From Bin80 sp965209015 (lineage in GTDB: Bacteria; Bacteroidota; Rhodothermia; Rhodothermales; Bin80), in the NCBI GenBank assembly GCA_965209015.1, contig OZ242367.1, positions 434,001 through 498,000 of the forward strand: 64,000 bases of DNA. The letters run 5' to 3'. The notes beneath the pieces were generated by a model, which saw nothing but the letters and a program-made list of their open reading frames with translations, did not search any database and was not told the DNA's origin. A program made the translations under genes and the position numbers. Of the stretch, positions 45,534 through 54,018 are shown piece by piece; the stretch's first letter is position 1; each line of letters starts with the position of its first letter.

Positions 45534-46665
45534 ACCACGAACTTTCAAGTTCTTTGACCTGTTTCTCTATCAATGCACGGTGGTCTGATTCATTCATGCT
45601 CATGAACTGATCCTTCTCCACAAGGGTAATTTCTTCCTGATCTGAATGTCCCAAGCGTAGGATCTGGAGAGCCTCGTGTTCAGGTAGCAACCCTTTGATG
45701 AACGCTCTGTGTATCAAAAGGTCTAACCTTTGTGGGATTTCTGGGGCAAGTTGTTGAGGCTCTTTTTTCCTCCATCCCATTTTACCGATCATTATACACC
45801 ACTTCTTGTACAGGTAGTGGTTAATCACTTCTAACTCACGTAACCGATATAAGAGTGCCTGTATACTCATCCCATATCTTCGTTTAAGCAGAAACAATTC
45901 CTGACTAGAGATAAATGTTCTGCGACGACCAATATCACGAAATAACGTCTGAGAAGGAGCCAAAAAAGCTCCCCCAAACCGATATGCCACTTTCTCTTTA
46001 TCACGATAATCATCAGATTCAACACTCAAAACGAGATGCCCTAACTCATGTGCTAAGTTAAGTCGTTGTCGGTCACCAGAAAGCCCCCGTCTTGATACAA
46101 CTCCCGAAGAGACAGGAACGCTCTGGCTATTGAGTGCTCGGAGTGAAAGACCATCAAACCCCTCTGTTGCATCAATTTCAATCACATGAATTTGTTTGTT
46201 CTCTAATAAGTTAACCATACTTGGAATAGGATCTGTACCCAATCTCCAATGATTACGAAGTTCAAAAGCGGCACCCTCTGCCTCCTCAACATTGCTGATG
46301 CATTGAGGCTCTGGTAACGTCTCAGTCCTATTGAATTCTCCCAGCATATCCAATAGACGTATTCTCTCTTCAAGAGCAAACTGACATAGGCTTTCTATTC
46401 GGTTTTGTTCATGCTTACGCAATCTTGAGCCTTTGCGGTATTCAACAATTTCAATCTCAACGGTGGCTCTGCGAGAGAGAGACTCAATACTGACATTCAG
46501 TGCCTCGGCAAGCTTTTCTATAACTTGTTTTGAAGGTAACGATGCACCCCGCTCATATTTCGAGAGCGATTGCTTTGTTACAAACCCATCCATAGATTGG
46601 GCAAGATCGTCCAGAGACATGCCCTTCGCAAGGCGAAATTGTTTCAATCTTTCACTGGTAAGCAT
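45514..46665 (-). CDS. XRE HTH-ImmA/IrrE metallopeptidase fusion, probable CBASS regulator
   Basis: A 383-residue protein from ATG 46665 (MLTSERLKQF); the frame is open to 46698, but that start would abut the palindromic operator. An N-terminal XRE helix-turn-helix (about 1-60: ERLKQFRLAKGMSLDDLAQS...SLSKYERG) is joined to a zinc peptidase domain with HELGH at residues 206-210. Proteins of this class cleave or relieve an XRE repressor after DNA damage or other cues (ImmA/ImmR, IrrE/DdrO, CapP/CapH). Here the two are one chain, divergent from a CBASS operon. I infer it represses CBASS and is relieved by cleavage or a bound signal. The C-terminal ~70 residues have no family that I recognise. 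Confidence 0.85.
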   Translation of the reverse strand: MLTSERLKQFRLAKGMSLDDLAQSMDGFVTKQSLSKYERGASLPSKQVIEKLAEALNVSIESLSRRATVEIEIVEYRKGSRLRKHEQNRIESLCQFALEERIRLLDMLGEFNRTETLPEPQCISNVEEAEGAAFELRNHWRLGTDPIPSMVNLLENKQIHVIEIDATEGFDGLSLRALNSQSVPVSSGVVSRRGLSGDRQRLNLAHELGHLVLSVESDDYRDKEKVAYRFGGAFLAPSQTLFRDIGRRRTFISSQELFLLKRRYGMSIQALLYRLRELEVINHYLYKKWCIMIGKMGWRKKEPQQLAPEIPQRLDLLIHRAFIKGLLPEHEALQILRLGHSDQEEITLVEKDQFMSMNESDHRALIEKQVKELESSWFNRQTS

Positions 46666-46698
46666 AAAATGTGGACTACTTGTGAAAATAGTTGACAA

Positions 46699-46750
46699 TT
46701 CAACAAAATTTGTTGAAACTTGTAAACCGAAAGCGTGTACAATACAAGTT
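46699..46750. promoter_or_regulatory. Divergent promoter and palindromic operator of the CBASS locus
   Basis: TTCAACAAA-A-TTTGTTGAA (46699-46717) is a perfect 9-bp-arm inverted repeat between the regulator start (46665) and the CD-NTase start (46771). A second inverted pair AACTTGT (46717-46723) and ACAAGTT (46744-46750) flanks a TACAAT box (46738-46743). XRE dimers usually bind such palindromes, so autoregulation plus control of CBASS is likely. Confidence 0.6.
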
Positions 46751-46770
46751 TAATTAAAACCCCCGAAATA

Positions 46771-47925
46771 ATGAATACATCCCACAGCCAACAAGATGAA
46801 CGTAACAGGTCTCTTGACCAATTACTCCGATCAATTTGTACCCAGAATCAAATCACAAAATCGCAACATGATCTTGCCGTGGAGCGGTACCAAAAAATCA
46901 GCAAATTTCTGTCAGGAAGTGGCTGCCCTTTGGCAAAATACAGCCCTGAGATTTACTCTCAGGGCTCATTCAGGATTGGTACAACCAATAGGCCCACAGG
47001 ACAGGATGAATTTGATATAGATTTTGTATGCGAGTTTGCAAGTCGGTCCGCCAGTACAGGAGGCCCCGATCAATTACTTCAAGAATTGTACGATACCATT
47101 CAAAAGCACAGGGGTTATAGTCAACTTGTTGAAATGAAAAAACGTTGCGTACGACTAAATTACGCTGGAGACTTCCACATGGATATCTTGCCAGCTATCC
47201 CTAACCCCATGAAAGGTCAAAGTTGTGTTAAGGTTCCCGATCGTAAGCTACACCACTGGATAGATAGCAATCCAAAGGGATATGCTGAGTGGTTTGAGCA
47301 AATTGCTAATGGTAGACAAGGATGGGATAGAAAATCTACGCAGCCTATTCAAGATTACGAGTCCGCCCAACAAAAAGTAACTCTCAGAGTGGTGGTTCAG
47401 CTTATGAAACTTTGCCGTGATGTAGTTTTTGCTGGAAGAGATTATAACAAAGATTTTGCCCCTCCAAGTATTATTCTTACTGCGCTTGCAGCGAACCTGT
47501 ATCGTGATGAGGATTCCGTGAATCAAGCAATTAGTTCAATCCTCAATCAGATTGTACATGATATCAAAGATCCCGGAGGTGAGATGTTGATAGTGGTTAA
47601 TCCGACGAACCCTGACGAAAAATTCAGTGAGAAGTGGGAGCAAAACTCCACATCATATCAGCAATTCATTAGGTGGATTCGGTACTTTGAAACAGTATGG
47701 AAACAGTTGCAGAGCCAGCAAGGATTATCCCAAATCAAACAAGAGCTTGAAAAACTTTTCGGTGAGGATATTACCAAAAGTGTATTCTTTGAACTGGAGG
47801 ATCAACTAGTTCAGTCTCGGCGAAGGGGTGAGTTAGGAGTATTACCGATTGCGGGGGTAGTCAACATGCCGGAAGAACCAAGTGCGATTCAGGTCAAACC
47901 TAACACTTTCTACGGGCATCAATAG
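46771..47925 (+). CDS. CBASS CD-NTase (cyclic oligonucleotide synthase)
   Basis: A 384-residue nucleotidyltransferase of the cGAS/DncV-like superfamily. Active-site motifs: QGSFRIGT (Gly65-Ser66), the DxD pair Asp82 and Asp84 in DEFDIDFV, and the third acidic residue Asp138 in GDFHMDI. On phage infection it should make a cyclic oligonucleotide that activates the downstream effector. I use ATG 46771 rather than the ATG at 46735, which is within the promoter/operator. The C-terminus (PNTFYGHQ) is extended, as expected for a substrate of a partner E2-like enzyme. E2-like and patatin genes follow at 21 bp and with overlap. Confidence 0.9.
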   Translation: MNTSHSQQDERNRSLDQLLRSICTQNQITKSQHDLAVERYQKISKFLSGSGCPLAKYSPEIYSQGSFRIGTTNRPTGQDEFDIDFVCEFASRSASTGGPDQLLQELYDTIQKHRGYSQLVEMKKRCVRLNYAGDFHMDILPAIPNPMKGQSCVKVPDRKLHHWIDSNPKGYAEWFEQIANGRQGWDRKSTQPIQDYESAQQKVTLRVVVQLMKLCRDVVFAGRDYNKDFAPPSIILTALAANLYRDEDSVNQAISSILNQIVHDIKDPGGEMLIVVNPTNPDEKFSEKWEQNSTSYQQFIRWIRYFETVWKQLQSQQGLSQIKQELEKLFGEDITKSVFFELEDQLVQSRRRGELGVLPIAGVVNMPEEPSAIQVKPNTFYGHQ

Positions 47926-47946
47926 ATACTATGCTATGGGATAGAA

Positions 47947-48360
47947 ATGACACTTCCTCAACAAGATGCGAATATACACATGTATTATTCCCAGTTTCAA
48001 ACAACTTGGAATAAGGGTACCATAATCTGGAATGGCCCGATTCGGCCCTGTTCGCTAAGTGATATCTATGATATCCGAATCAAATACCGGTTGAGAAGTG
48101 CACCCCAAGTAAATGTCCTATCTCCGATACTGAAAAAAAAGGCCAATGACAAACCTATTCCCCATATTTACAGTGATGGATCTTTGTGTCTCTACCTGCC
48201 AAGAACTAATGGGTGGGCTCCCCATATGTCCATAGCAAAAACAATTATCCCATGGACATACATGTGGCTTTACTTCTATGAGTTCTGGCAGGCCACGGGT
48301 AGATGGATAGGGGGAGGTGAACATCCAAGCTTCAGATCAGAAAGAAGAAGGAAACCATGA
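47947..48360 (+). CDS. CBASS E2-like conjugation enzyme
   Basis: A 137-residue protein with the prokaryotic E2-like pattern: PHIYSDGSLCLYLP with His73 and the predicted catalytic Cys81, then IIPWTYMWLYFYEFW and TGRWIGGGEHP. In E2-only (type II short) CBASS, this enzyme acts on the CD-NTase C-terminus and controls its activity. No E1 or JAB gene is present. Its stop overlaps the patatin ATG (ATGA), showing operon coupling. Confidence 0.85.
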   Translation: MTLPQQDANIHMYYSQFQTTWNKGTIIWNGPIRPCSLSDIYDIRIKYRLRSAPQVNVLSPILKKKANDKPIPHIYSDGSLCLYLPRTNGWAPHMSIAKTIIPWTYMWLYFYEFWQATGRWIGGGEHPSFRSERRRKP

Positions 48361-49295
48361 CCAGGCGTATTCTTAGTATAGATGGAGGTGGAGTCAAAGG
48401 TGCTTTTCCAGCTTCTTTTCTGGCTAAAGTAGAAGAAAGTATCGGTTGCCATGTAGCTGACTATTTTGACTTGATTACGGGAGTGAGCACTGGTGGTATT
48501 CTGGCGCTTGGTCTCGGTCTACGGATCGAGGCTGAGAAGTTGATTAGTTTTTATGAGAACAGAGGGGCAGAGATATTTCCTGAAAATCAATCTTTCCATC
48601 ACATTCGTTCTTTATTTTCTGCCAGATACAGGCAAGAGCCCTTAAAAGCAGCACTTCACGAAGTATTTGGAAACCACAAATTAGGCCAAAGTAAGAGTCG
48701 GTTGGTGATTCCATCAACTAATCTTGAAACAGGCGATGTCTATATATTCAAGACATCACATCATCCACGCCTACAAAGTGACTTCAAAAGATCAATGGTT
48801 GAGGTAGCCTTGGCTACGAGCGCTGCTCCGGTCTATTTTCCATTCTATTCAAAGAAACGTGAAGTTCAACTAATAGACGGTGGGGTATGGGCCAGTAATC
48901 CTATTGCAGTGGCGGCGATAGAAGCTCTAACGATTTTAGAATGGAAAGAATCAATAGAAATTCTCAGTCTGAGTTGCACTGGTAAGCCACTCAACATAAA
49001 TCCAGATGGGCGAAAAGGGATGGGAGTTTTCCAGTGGTGTCGGTATAGTACTAACCTCTTCATGACCTCACAATCAAAGTCAGCTCTCGGGATGGCTCAA
49101 CTTTTAGTGGGCAATAATAATGTAATGAGAATTGACACCACATTCAACCAAGGGAGGTTTAAGCTTGATAGAAGTAAGGATATAAACTCGCTCGTGGGGA
49201 TAGGATCATCCGAAGCGCGAAAAGCGCTGCCAGAACTCAAGGAGCGCTTTTTCCAACAGATCACAGAAAAGTTCATCCCAGTGAATAAACTGTAA
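48357..49295 (+). CDS. Patatin-like phospholipase, CBASS effector (CapV-like)
   Basis: A 312-residue patatin. Oxyanion motif DGGGVKG at 9-15, nucleophile elbow GVSTG with Ser44, and the catalytic Asp174 in DGGVWAS. Directly downstream of the CD-NTase and E2 genes, it fits CapV, a phospholipase activated by the cyclic nucleotide that degrades the host membrane and kills the infected cell. No signal peptide. Which nucleotide activates it cannot be read from sequence. Confidence 0.9.
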   Translation: MTRRILSIDGGGVKGAFPASFLAKVEESIGCHVADYFDLITGVSTGGILALGLGLRIEAEKLISFYENRGAEIFPENQSFHHIRSLFSARYRQEPLKAALHEVFGNHKLGQSKSRLVIPSTNLETGDVYIFKTSHHPRLQSDFKRSMVEVALATSAAPVYFPFYSKKREVQLIDGGVWASNPIAVAAIEALTILEWKESIEILSLSCTGKPLNINPDGRKGMGVFQWCRYSTNLFMTSQSKSALGMAQLLVGNNNVMRIDTTFNQGRFKLDRSKDINSLVGIGSSEARKALPELKERFFQQITEKFIPVNKL

Positions 49296-49465
49296 ATCTA
49301 TCCTGACACCTCCCCGAAAATATTTCATTAATTGTCAGGATCTTGTATTCCAGTCCCAACCTCAACGGTTCCTGTTATTCTATGTGAATTGTATGCCCTA
49401 CATCACATTCACACAATCTTTACTCAGAGCGATGTTTATATACTCCATAGTCATCCTTATGTGAA

Positions 49466-50353
49466 ATGGACTATTATGTCTTCTCTGATGAGAGCAGCCA
49501 CACCGACGGAGAATTCAGGAGTATTGCTGCTATCTCGCTCCCATACATTTCCCGAGAGCAGATAACGGCTCTTTCCGACAGTCTGGCCCAAAGTATAGAG
49601 TTTTCAGAGAAAGGAGAACTAAAGTGGAGAAATATTGGAAGGAATGGTACAGCGAATGTTTGCAGAGCAAAGGCAGCAGTTGACTTTGTTCTTTCAAACC
49701 GTCAACAGGGGCTACGAATAGATGTGTTAACATGGGATATCAACGACTCACGTCACTCCGTTGAACACAGAGACGATATTGCAAATTATGCTCGAATGTA
49801 TTTCCATTTACACCGTAATCTAATTAAACGACGTGGCGATAATACTCGCTGGCATTTACGACCAGACAGGCAAGTTAGAATTGATTGGGATACTATTCAG
49901 AGGTGCTTCAGTAGTACCGGTACATGGCAACACAATACTCAAGAAATTCCTGAGCTATTAACTGAGGAAGCCCGTGAGGTCGCTCCATATGTGGACACTT
50001 TCAAGGAGGTAGACTCGGCTGAAACGCCGTTTATACAGTTGGCTGACATATTTGCGGGTATGGCCAGTTACAGCCGTAAAAACACACAGATTATTCGGCA
50101 ACTGCTGAATAAAAACAGTATACAAATAAAAATATTCCCCCCAGATGTGCCTGCTTATCAGGTATCCAGAAAGGATCATGGTCGCTTTCAAGTCATCTAT
50201 CATCTGTATCGGTGCTGCAAAAAACAGAGACTTGGAGTATATCTGGAAAGTAAGGCATACTTATTGACAAAGGCTCCAAGGAACCCTATAAACTTTTGGC
50301 ATTACGAATCACAGCATCCTAGGGATAAGGCTCCCACGAAGAACAAGTTATGA
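49466..50353 (+). CDS. DUF3800 protein downstream of CBASS
   Basis: A 295-residue protein with DUF3800 marks: DYYVFSDESSH near the N-terminus and TPFIQLADIFAGMASY toward the C-terminus (conserved QLADxxAG). The fold is RNase H-like with acidic residues, so nuclease activity is plausible but unproven. It is co-oriented with CBASS, 170 bp downstream, so it may be an accessory gene or a separate defence gene. A decayed second DUF3800 gene lies at 54019. Confidence 0.75.
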   Translation: MDYYVFSDESSHTDGEFRSIAAISLPYISREQITALSDSLAQSIEFSEKGELKWRNIGRNGTANVCRAKAAVDFVLSNRQQGLRIDVLTWDINDSRHSVEHRDDIANYARMYFHLHRNLIKRRGDNTRWHLRPDRQVRIDWDTIQRCFSSTGTWQHNTQEIPELLTEEAREVAPYVDTFKEVDSAETPFIQLADIFAGMASYSRKNTQIIRQLLNKNSIQIKIFPPDVPAYQVSRKDHGRFQVIYHLYRCCKKQRLGVYLESKAYLLTKAPRNPINFWHYESQHPRDKAPTKNKL

Positions 50354-50609
50354 GTAAATTTTTGAATGAAGAATTTCAGAGTTATATTCCCCAATCCGCA
50401 TAGTTGGCCCGAATAATTTCAGGATTAGTTTGCACCATATCTCTCTTTAACATATTCAAAAGATTTCTTGTATGGAGGCCACAGGACCGTAGCCATAGAG
50501 TAAATCATTAGTTCAAATTTACGAATAATGATGAAACAATGATTATTTCGTCATTCTATAGCCCATCAGAAATTATCCAAAGCAAGCAGAATTTATACTC
50601 AAATCTGAT

Positions 50610-50969
50610 ATGACCCAGCAATCAAATATCCGTATAAGTTCCCCAGAACTCGCCATTACCGAGGGGAACCCGTTTAAATCTGATCAACTCAAGCGTAAGC
50701 CCTCATGTGAGTTGCTAACTGAGTTTGTATCTCGCATTGAAGGGCCTTGCACCATAGCAATAGACGGCGCTTGGGGAAGTGGAAAGACTACGTTTCTAAA
50801 TCTGTGGGCTGCTCATCTTAAGGATAACGCATTCTCCGTTATTCAAGTGAATGGCTGGAAAACGGACTACTTCAATGATCCCTTTCTTGCCATTGTCGGC
50901 GAAATGACGAAGCAACTGATGGACAAAGGGCAGTTTAAAACAAATGATCTCTCAGACCTCAAAAAATCT
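50610..50969 (+). pseudogene. KAP family P-loop NTPase, truncated by IS insertion
   Basis: The first ~120 residues of a KAP NTPase: GPCTIAIDGAWGSGKTTFLNLW (Walker A, residues 45-66) and VNGWKTDYFNDPFLAIVGEM. KAP NTPases are normally several hundred residues with membrane insertions and are common in anti-phage loci. The frame runs into the left end of the ISL3-type element at about 50970. I cannot find the remaining part on the far side, so the rest is deleted or moved. Confidence 0.75.
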
Positions 50970-52358
50970 GGCTCTTCGCACTTAAGAATGGGTTAATTGA
51001 TTTCGGTAGCCTTCTGGATACATATCTAACCCTCCGAGATAGAAGTAAATCGCAGTGGCGAACCGCTGTTTATTTCGGTATCCCCGGGCACGGACCTTGA
51101 TGCTTTTGATCCTACTATTGATACTTTCCGCTGGCCCATTGCTGACTTTGAGAACAATGGCATTGATGATCCCCCATAGATGTTTTTTGACGGTCTTCGC
51201 GGCCTCTTTCATGGGAGCAAGTCTACAGCGCATGGCCCAACTCAACCAGCGCGTCCAACCTTTGCGTGCCCAAGTTCGGCTCTTATAGTGCCAGAGCCTC
51301 TGGGACAGGTCTTTGATTGCCCAAGCCCGAGCCGTTCTCAGCGAACTCTTCTTTAACGCTTGGAATCGTTTCTTTTGCTTGACCGACATATTCTGCGGAT
51401 TGGTCAGCCATACATACTTGGTCCCTGTGAGATCCAGACTCCCTTCCTTCCGCAATTCTCGATTCTCCTGTTTCCGAACTTTATCTACTGCACCTCCTAT
51501 ATATCTGGCTACATGAAAGCGATCAAATGCAATCTTTGTTTCTGCGTCAGGAACCCATTTGAGTGTAGCGGAGATGAACGCGGGCCACATATCCATACTC
51601 AAGCTTTTGAGGGCTTTCAGTTGCGCAGGGGAACGGGAAGCATAATAGCTTTCCAGACTTTCTTTCTTCCGTTCATCCGCGACATGCAATACATGCCCCG
51701 TTTTCGGATTCCCCACTATCGTAACGTAGTTGTGCCCTTTTGTAAAGGCAATTTCATCCACACAGATGTGTTCCGTCTTCTCTTTCTCTCTACGAGCAAG
51801 CCCTCGCTTGACCGCACGTTCCATGATATTGGAGATCATTCTCCAACTCACCTTCAGTCGAGTGGCCACCGTGGATAGACTGCCCGCATCCTCGGACCAG
51901 TCAATCACACGCGCCTCAAATCCGGTCGTAAACTGCACCCGCGCATCCGCCCATGGCACCGATACCGTCTTGATCCCATGCTCCGAACACTGCACGCGAG
52001 GAACCCTCGCTACCACATGCGTGTGATAGTCACAGATTCGCGTATGACGCCACTTCCGACGACGATGGTCGTAACCCGGACAGGCTTTCCCACACTCGGG
52101 ACAACGTAACACCAAATCCTCTGAATAGATGACATGGATCTCCGCCGTCAACTCCTCGGAATCATAGGTGATCTCCGATACCTCCCACGAAGAGCCTATA
52201 CCGAAGAGCTCACTAAGATCTTGAATTTGTATCGCCATGAATCGATAAATTGGTTGATTGGTTAATGAAAATGGATCGCGTATCTACCCATAAAATAAAC
52301 ATCAAAATCGACTCTGAACCCAATCCATCTCATGACCGTTCATCCTAATTCCAGGGCC
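50970..52358 (-). mobile_element. ISL3-type insertion sequence
   Basis: The left edge GGCTCTTCG at 50970 is the usual ISL3 terminus. A likely opposite end is the reverse complement at about 52358 (GGCCCTGGAATTAGG), imperfectly matching. An 8-bp target duplication is not visible (AAAAATCT against TTGCCCAC), which suggests deletion of flanking DNA or a misplaced right end. Confidence 0.6.
50982..52238 (-). CDS. ISL3-family transposase
   Basis: A 418-residue transposase. An N-terminal zinc finger (RCPECGKACPGYDHRRRKW) precedes a helix-turn-helix and the DDE catalytic core: VDEIAFTKGHNY, LSMDMWPAF and GPAESINSRIK, with the conserved ISL3 C-terminal IKSIKVRARGYR...YLGGLDMYP. Length is normal and the frame is intact, so the element may be active. 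Remnants of related transposases lie at 1-190 and 44345-44560. Confidence 0.92.
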   Translation of the reverse strand: MAIQIQDLSELFGIGSSWEVSEITYDSEELTAEIHVIYSEDLVLRCPECGKACPGYDHRRRKWRHTRICDYHTHVVARVPRVQCSEHGIKTVSVPWADARVQFTTGFEARVIDWSEDAGSLSTVATRLKVSWRMISNIMERAVKRGLARREKEKTEHICVDEIAFTKGHNYVTIVGNPKTGHVLHVADERKKESLESYYASRSPAQLKALKSLSMDMWPAFISATLKWVPDAETKIAFDRFHVARYIGGAVDKVRKQENRELRKEGSLDLTGTKYVWLTNPQNMSVKQKKRFQALKKSSLRTARAWAIKDLSQRLWHYKSRTWARKGWTRWLSWAMRCRLAPMKEAAKTVKKHLWGIINAIVLKVSNGPAESINSRIKSIKVRARGYRNKQRFATAIYFYLGGLDMYPEGYRNQLTHS

Positions 52359-52720
52359 TTGCCCACTTAAAAAGCTGTAGACCCTTATATTTGAATGCTG
52401 AATTTAATAGGGAGTTGGAAAAACCTATTGATTGATCCATCGGATATAAACAAAAGGCATTCAAGAATTCCCAAAGCCCTGGATGATCATTTTTCAGAAA
52501 AGTCCTCAGCCTTTGGGTTAGATTCTTTGGCTCTTCAGCCATTATCGTCCAGTACGATACTTTTCGGAAAACATATCTGATCTGTGAGGAGAAATCTCCG
52601 GTGAAACAAAAGAAACATTTGAAGATATTTTTTAGAATTCAATAGTTTACTGTAATCTTTGCAGGCCTTCAGCATTAATTTTGTGAATAACCTGATTCTT
52701 CATACCACAAGGAAAAAGCT
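52359..52720. other. Flank of the IS element, no gene supported
   Basis: No continuation of the KAP NTPase is recognisable here in any frame. A second GGCTCTTC occurs at 52529 in the same orientation as the IS left end. Confidence 0.3.
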
Positions 52721-53161
52721 ATGTCGTTTGTTCAGGAACGTTTCGTTGACAATGGTTTGGGACATTTTCTCACATCAAACGATTTTTGGGGGTTTGACGG
52801 AATGGAGACACTCTGTTCAGAACCAAACTATCGTGTCATAGACGAATTTATCACTAAGATAAAAGAGGGAATTAGCTTTTTGGGTGAAATAAAAGTTCTT
52901 TCAGATGAAGATCGAAAAGCCATCAAGAGTCTGACTACAAATGTATTTAAGGCTGTTGAATGGTTTGAAAAGTATTTGGCATTGATTAAAACTCTTCCCA
53001 GACATGTGTCCTGGAAACAAAAGGCATATGATAAACTGGAAAACCTTGTAATCCTTCTTGAGGACATGGGGGAAATTTGTGCATTATCTGCGAGTGAAGA
53101 TTTTACTCGGATGATAAAGGCAGAAATAGAGAGTTTGACGGATGAGCCAACTGAGAATTGA
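52721..53161 (+). CDS. Putative antitoxin of a RelE-type module
   Basis: A 146-residue helical acidic protein without recognised DNA-binding motif. Called an antitoxin only by position: it overlaps the RelE-like toxin frame by 20 bp, typical of antitoxin-toxin pairs. Other roles cannot be excluded. Confidence 0.5.
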   Translation: MSFVQERFVDNGLGHFLTSNDFWGFDGMETLCSEPNYRVIDEFITKIKEGISFLGEIKVLSDEDRKAIKSLTTNVFKAVEWFEKYLALIKTLPRHVSWKQKAYDKLENLVILLEDMGEICALSASEDFTRMIKAEIESLTDEPTEN

Positions 53162-53483
53162 GAAGAGTCAAAAGTTCAAACGAGAACTTGATAGGCTGGG
53201 TAAGAGGCATTCAGGGTTAGTAGAAAAAGTTGACAACACTCTAAACAGTCTTGCTATTGGTGAAAGACCCGACGGAAAGCGACTTTTCGGATATAACGAA
53301 CTTTTGATATTCCAGATTCGATGTGGTACGGGAAATATGGGACGAAGAGGTGGTGCGCGGATTATCTACTACAAGGATAAATCATGATTGTTAGCTTTAT
53401 ATATTTACCTCAAAAATGCTGAGGGTTACATTTCCAGTCAGAGGATCGTGAAAATCCTCAGAGACTATCTGCAAACCACATGA
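53142..53483 (+). pseudogene. RelE/ParE-type toxin with a premature stop
   Basis: Reads QKFKRELDRLGKRHSGLVEK ... GGARIIYYKDKS, then TGA at 53385-53387. The same frame then continues LLALYIYLKNAEGYISSQ and RIVKILRDYL before a second stop at 53481-53483. The continued part matches the usual C-terminus of this RelE-type family (RIIYY-xxx-LLLxIYxK...EEIxxIL). A single nonsense change therefore truncates the toxin from 113 to 81 residues. It is likely inactive. Confidence 0.75.
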
Positions 53484-53629
53484 GTTGCAAGTATTCCAGC
53501 CGAAGTTAGCCCGTTACATCTCGTCCGAAGGTAAGGGCTTACGGACTCCCACTGAGATGCTGTCTCCTAACCTAAGTGCGCATTCCGCTGAACTGGGCTG
53601 CCTGTTATGTGCCAGATTTTTCGTCATAC

Positions 53630-53775
53630 TTATCGTACTTCGTTGGCCAATTCTCGTTGCCCCTGAACCTTTCTCATTGACTCTCCGGTCAACGCAATTT
53701 TGTGTGTGTTATTGACGATTCGATTCGGGATTGCGTCGGCCAGCGTTGGATCATTCATGATCTCGTACTGAGTAT
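53630..53775 (-). pseudogene. IS21 istB C-terminal remnant
   Basis: The minus strand encodes DPTLADAIPNRIVNN followed by HKIALTGESMRK, the conserved C-terminus of the IS21-family ATPase IstB. Everything upstream (istA and the istB ATPase core) is missing, and the frame continues into the 23-bp repeats. Confidence 0.8.
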
Positions 53776-53801
53776 TCCAAACAAAAGAGCCACCGATTAC
53801 G

Positions 53802-53893
53802 AGCGATGGGAGCCACTGAATACGAACGATGGGAGCCACTGAATACGAACGATGGGAGCCACCAAGTACGATTGATGTGAGCCACCCATTCCG
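53802..53893 (-). repeat. Four 23-bp tandem repeats, IS21 end
   Basis: Units start at 53802, 53825, 53848 and 53871; the plus strand has ACGATGGGAGCCACTGAA-type units, the minus strand GTGGCTCCCATCG. IS21 elements carry such multiple terminal repeats that bind the transposase. With the istB stub next to them, this is the remnant of an internally deleted element. Confidence 0.75.
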
Positions 53894-54018
53894 TTGGAAA
53901 CAGTGGTTCATCTGTACGGAATACGCATCAAATCTGTTGAAAATCAAAAAATCGGCATTCTACTGACATGCACAAAATAATTGTAGACTCTTTTTCTGTG
54001 GCTATTTTTTAGGATTAA

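Noticed and set aside
53785..53893. Possible CRISPR array
   Set aside because: The 23-bp units are contiguous with no spacers and match IS21-type terminal repeats next to an istB remnant.
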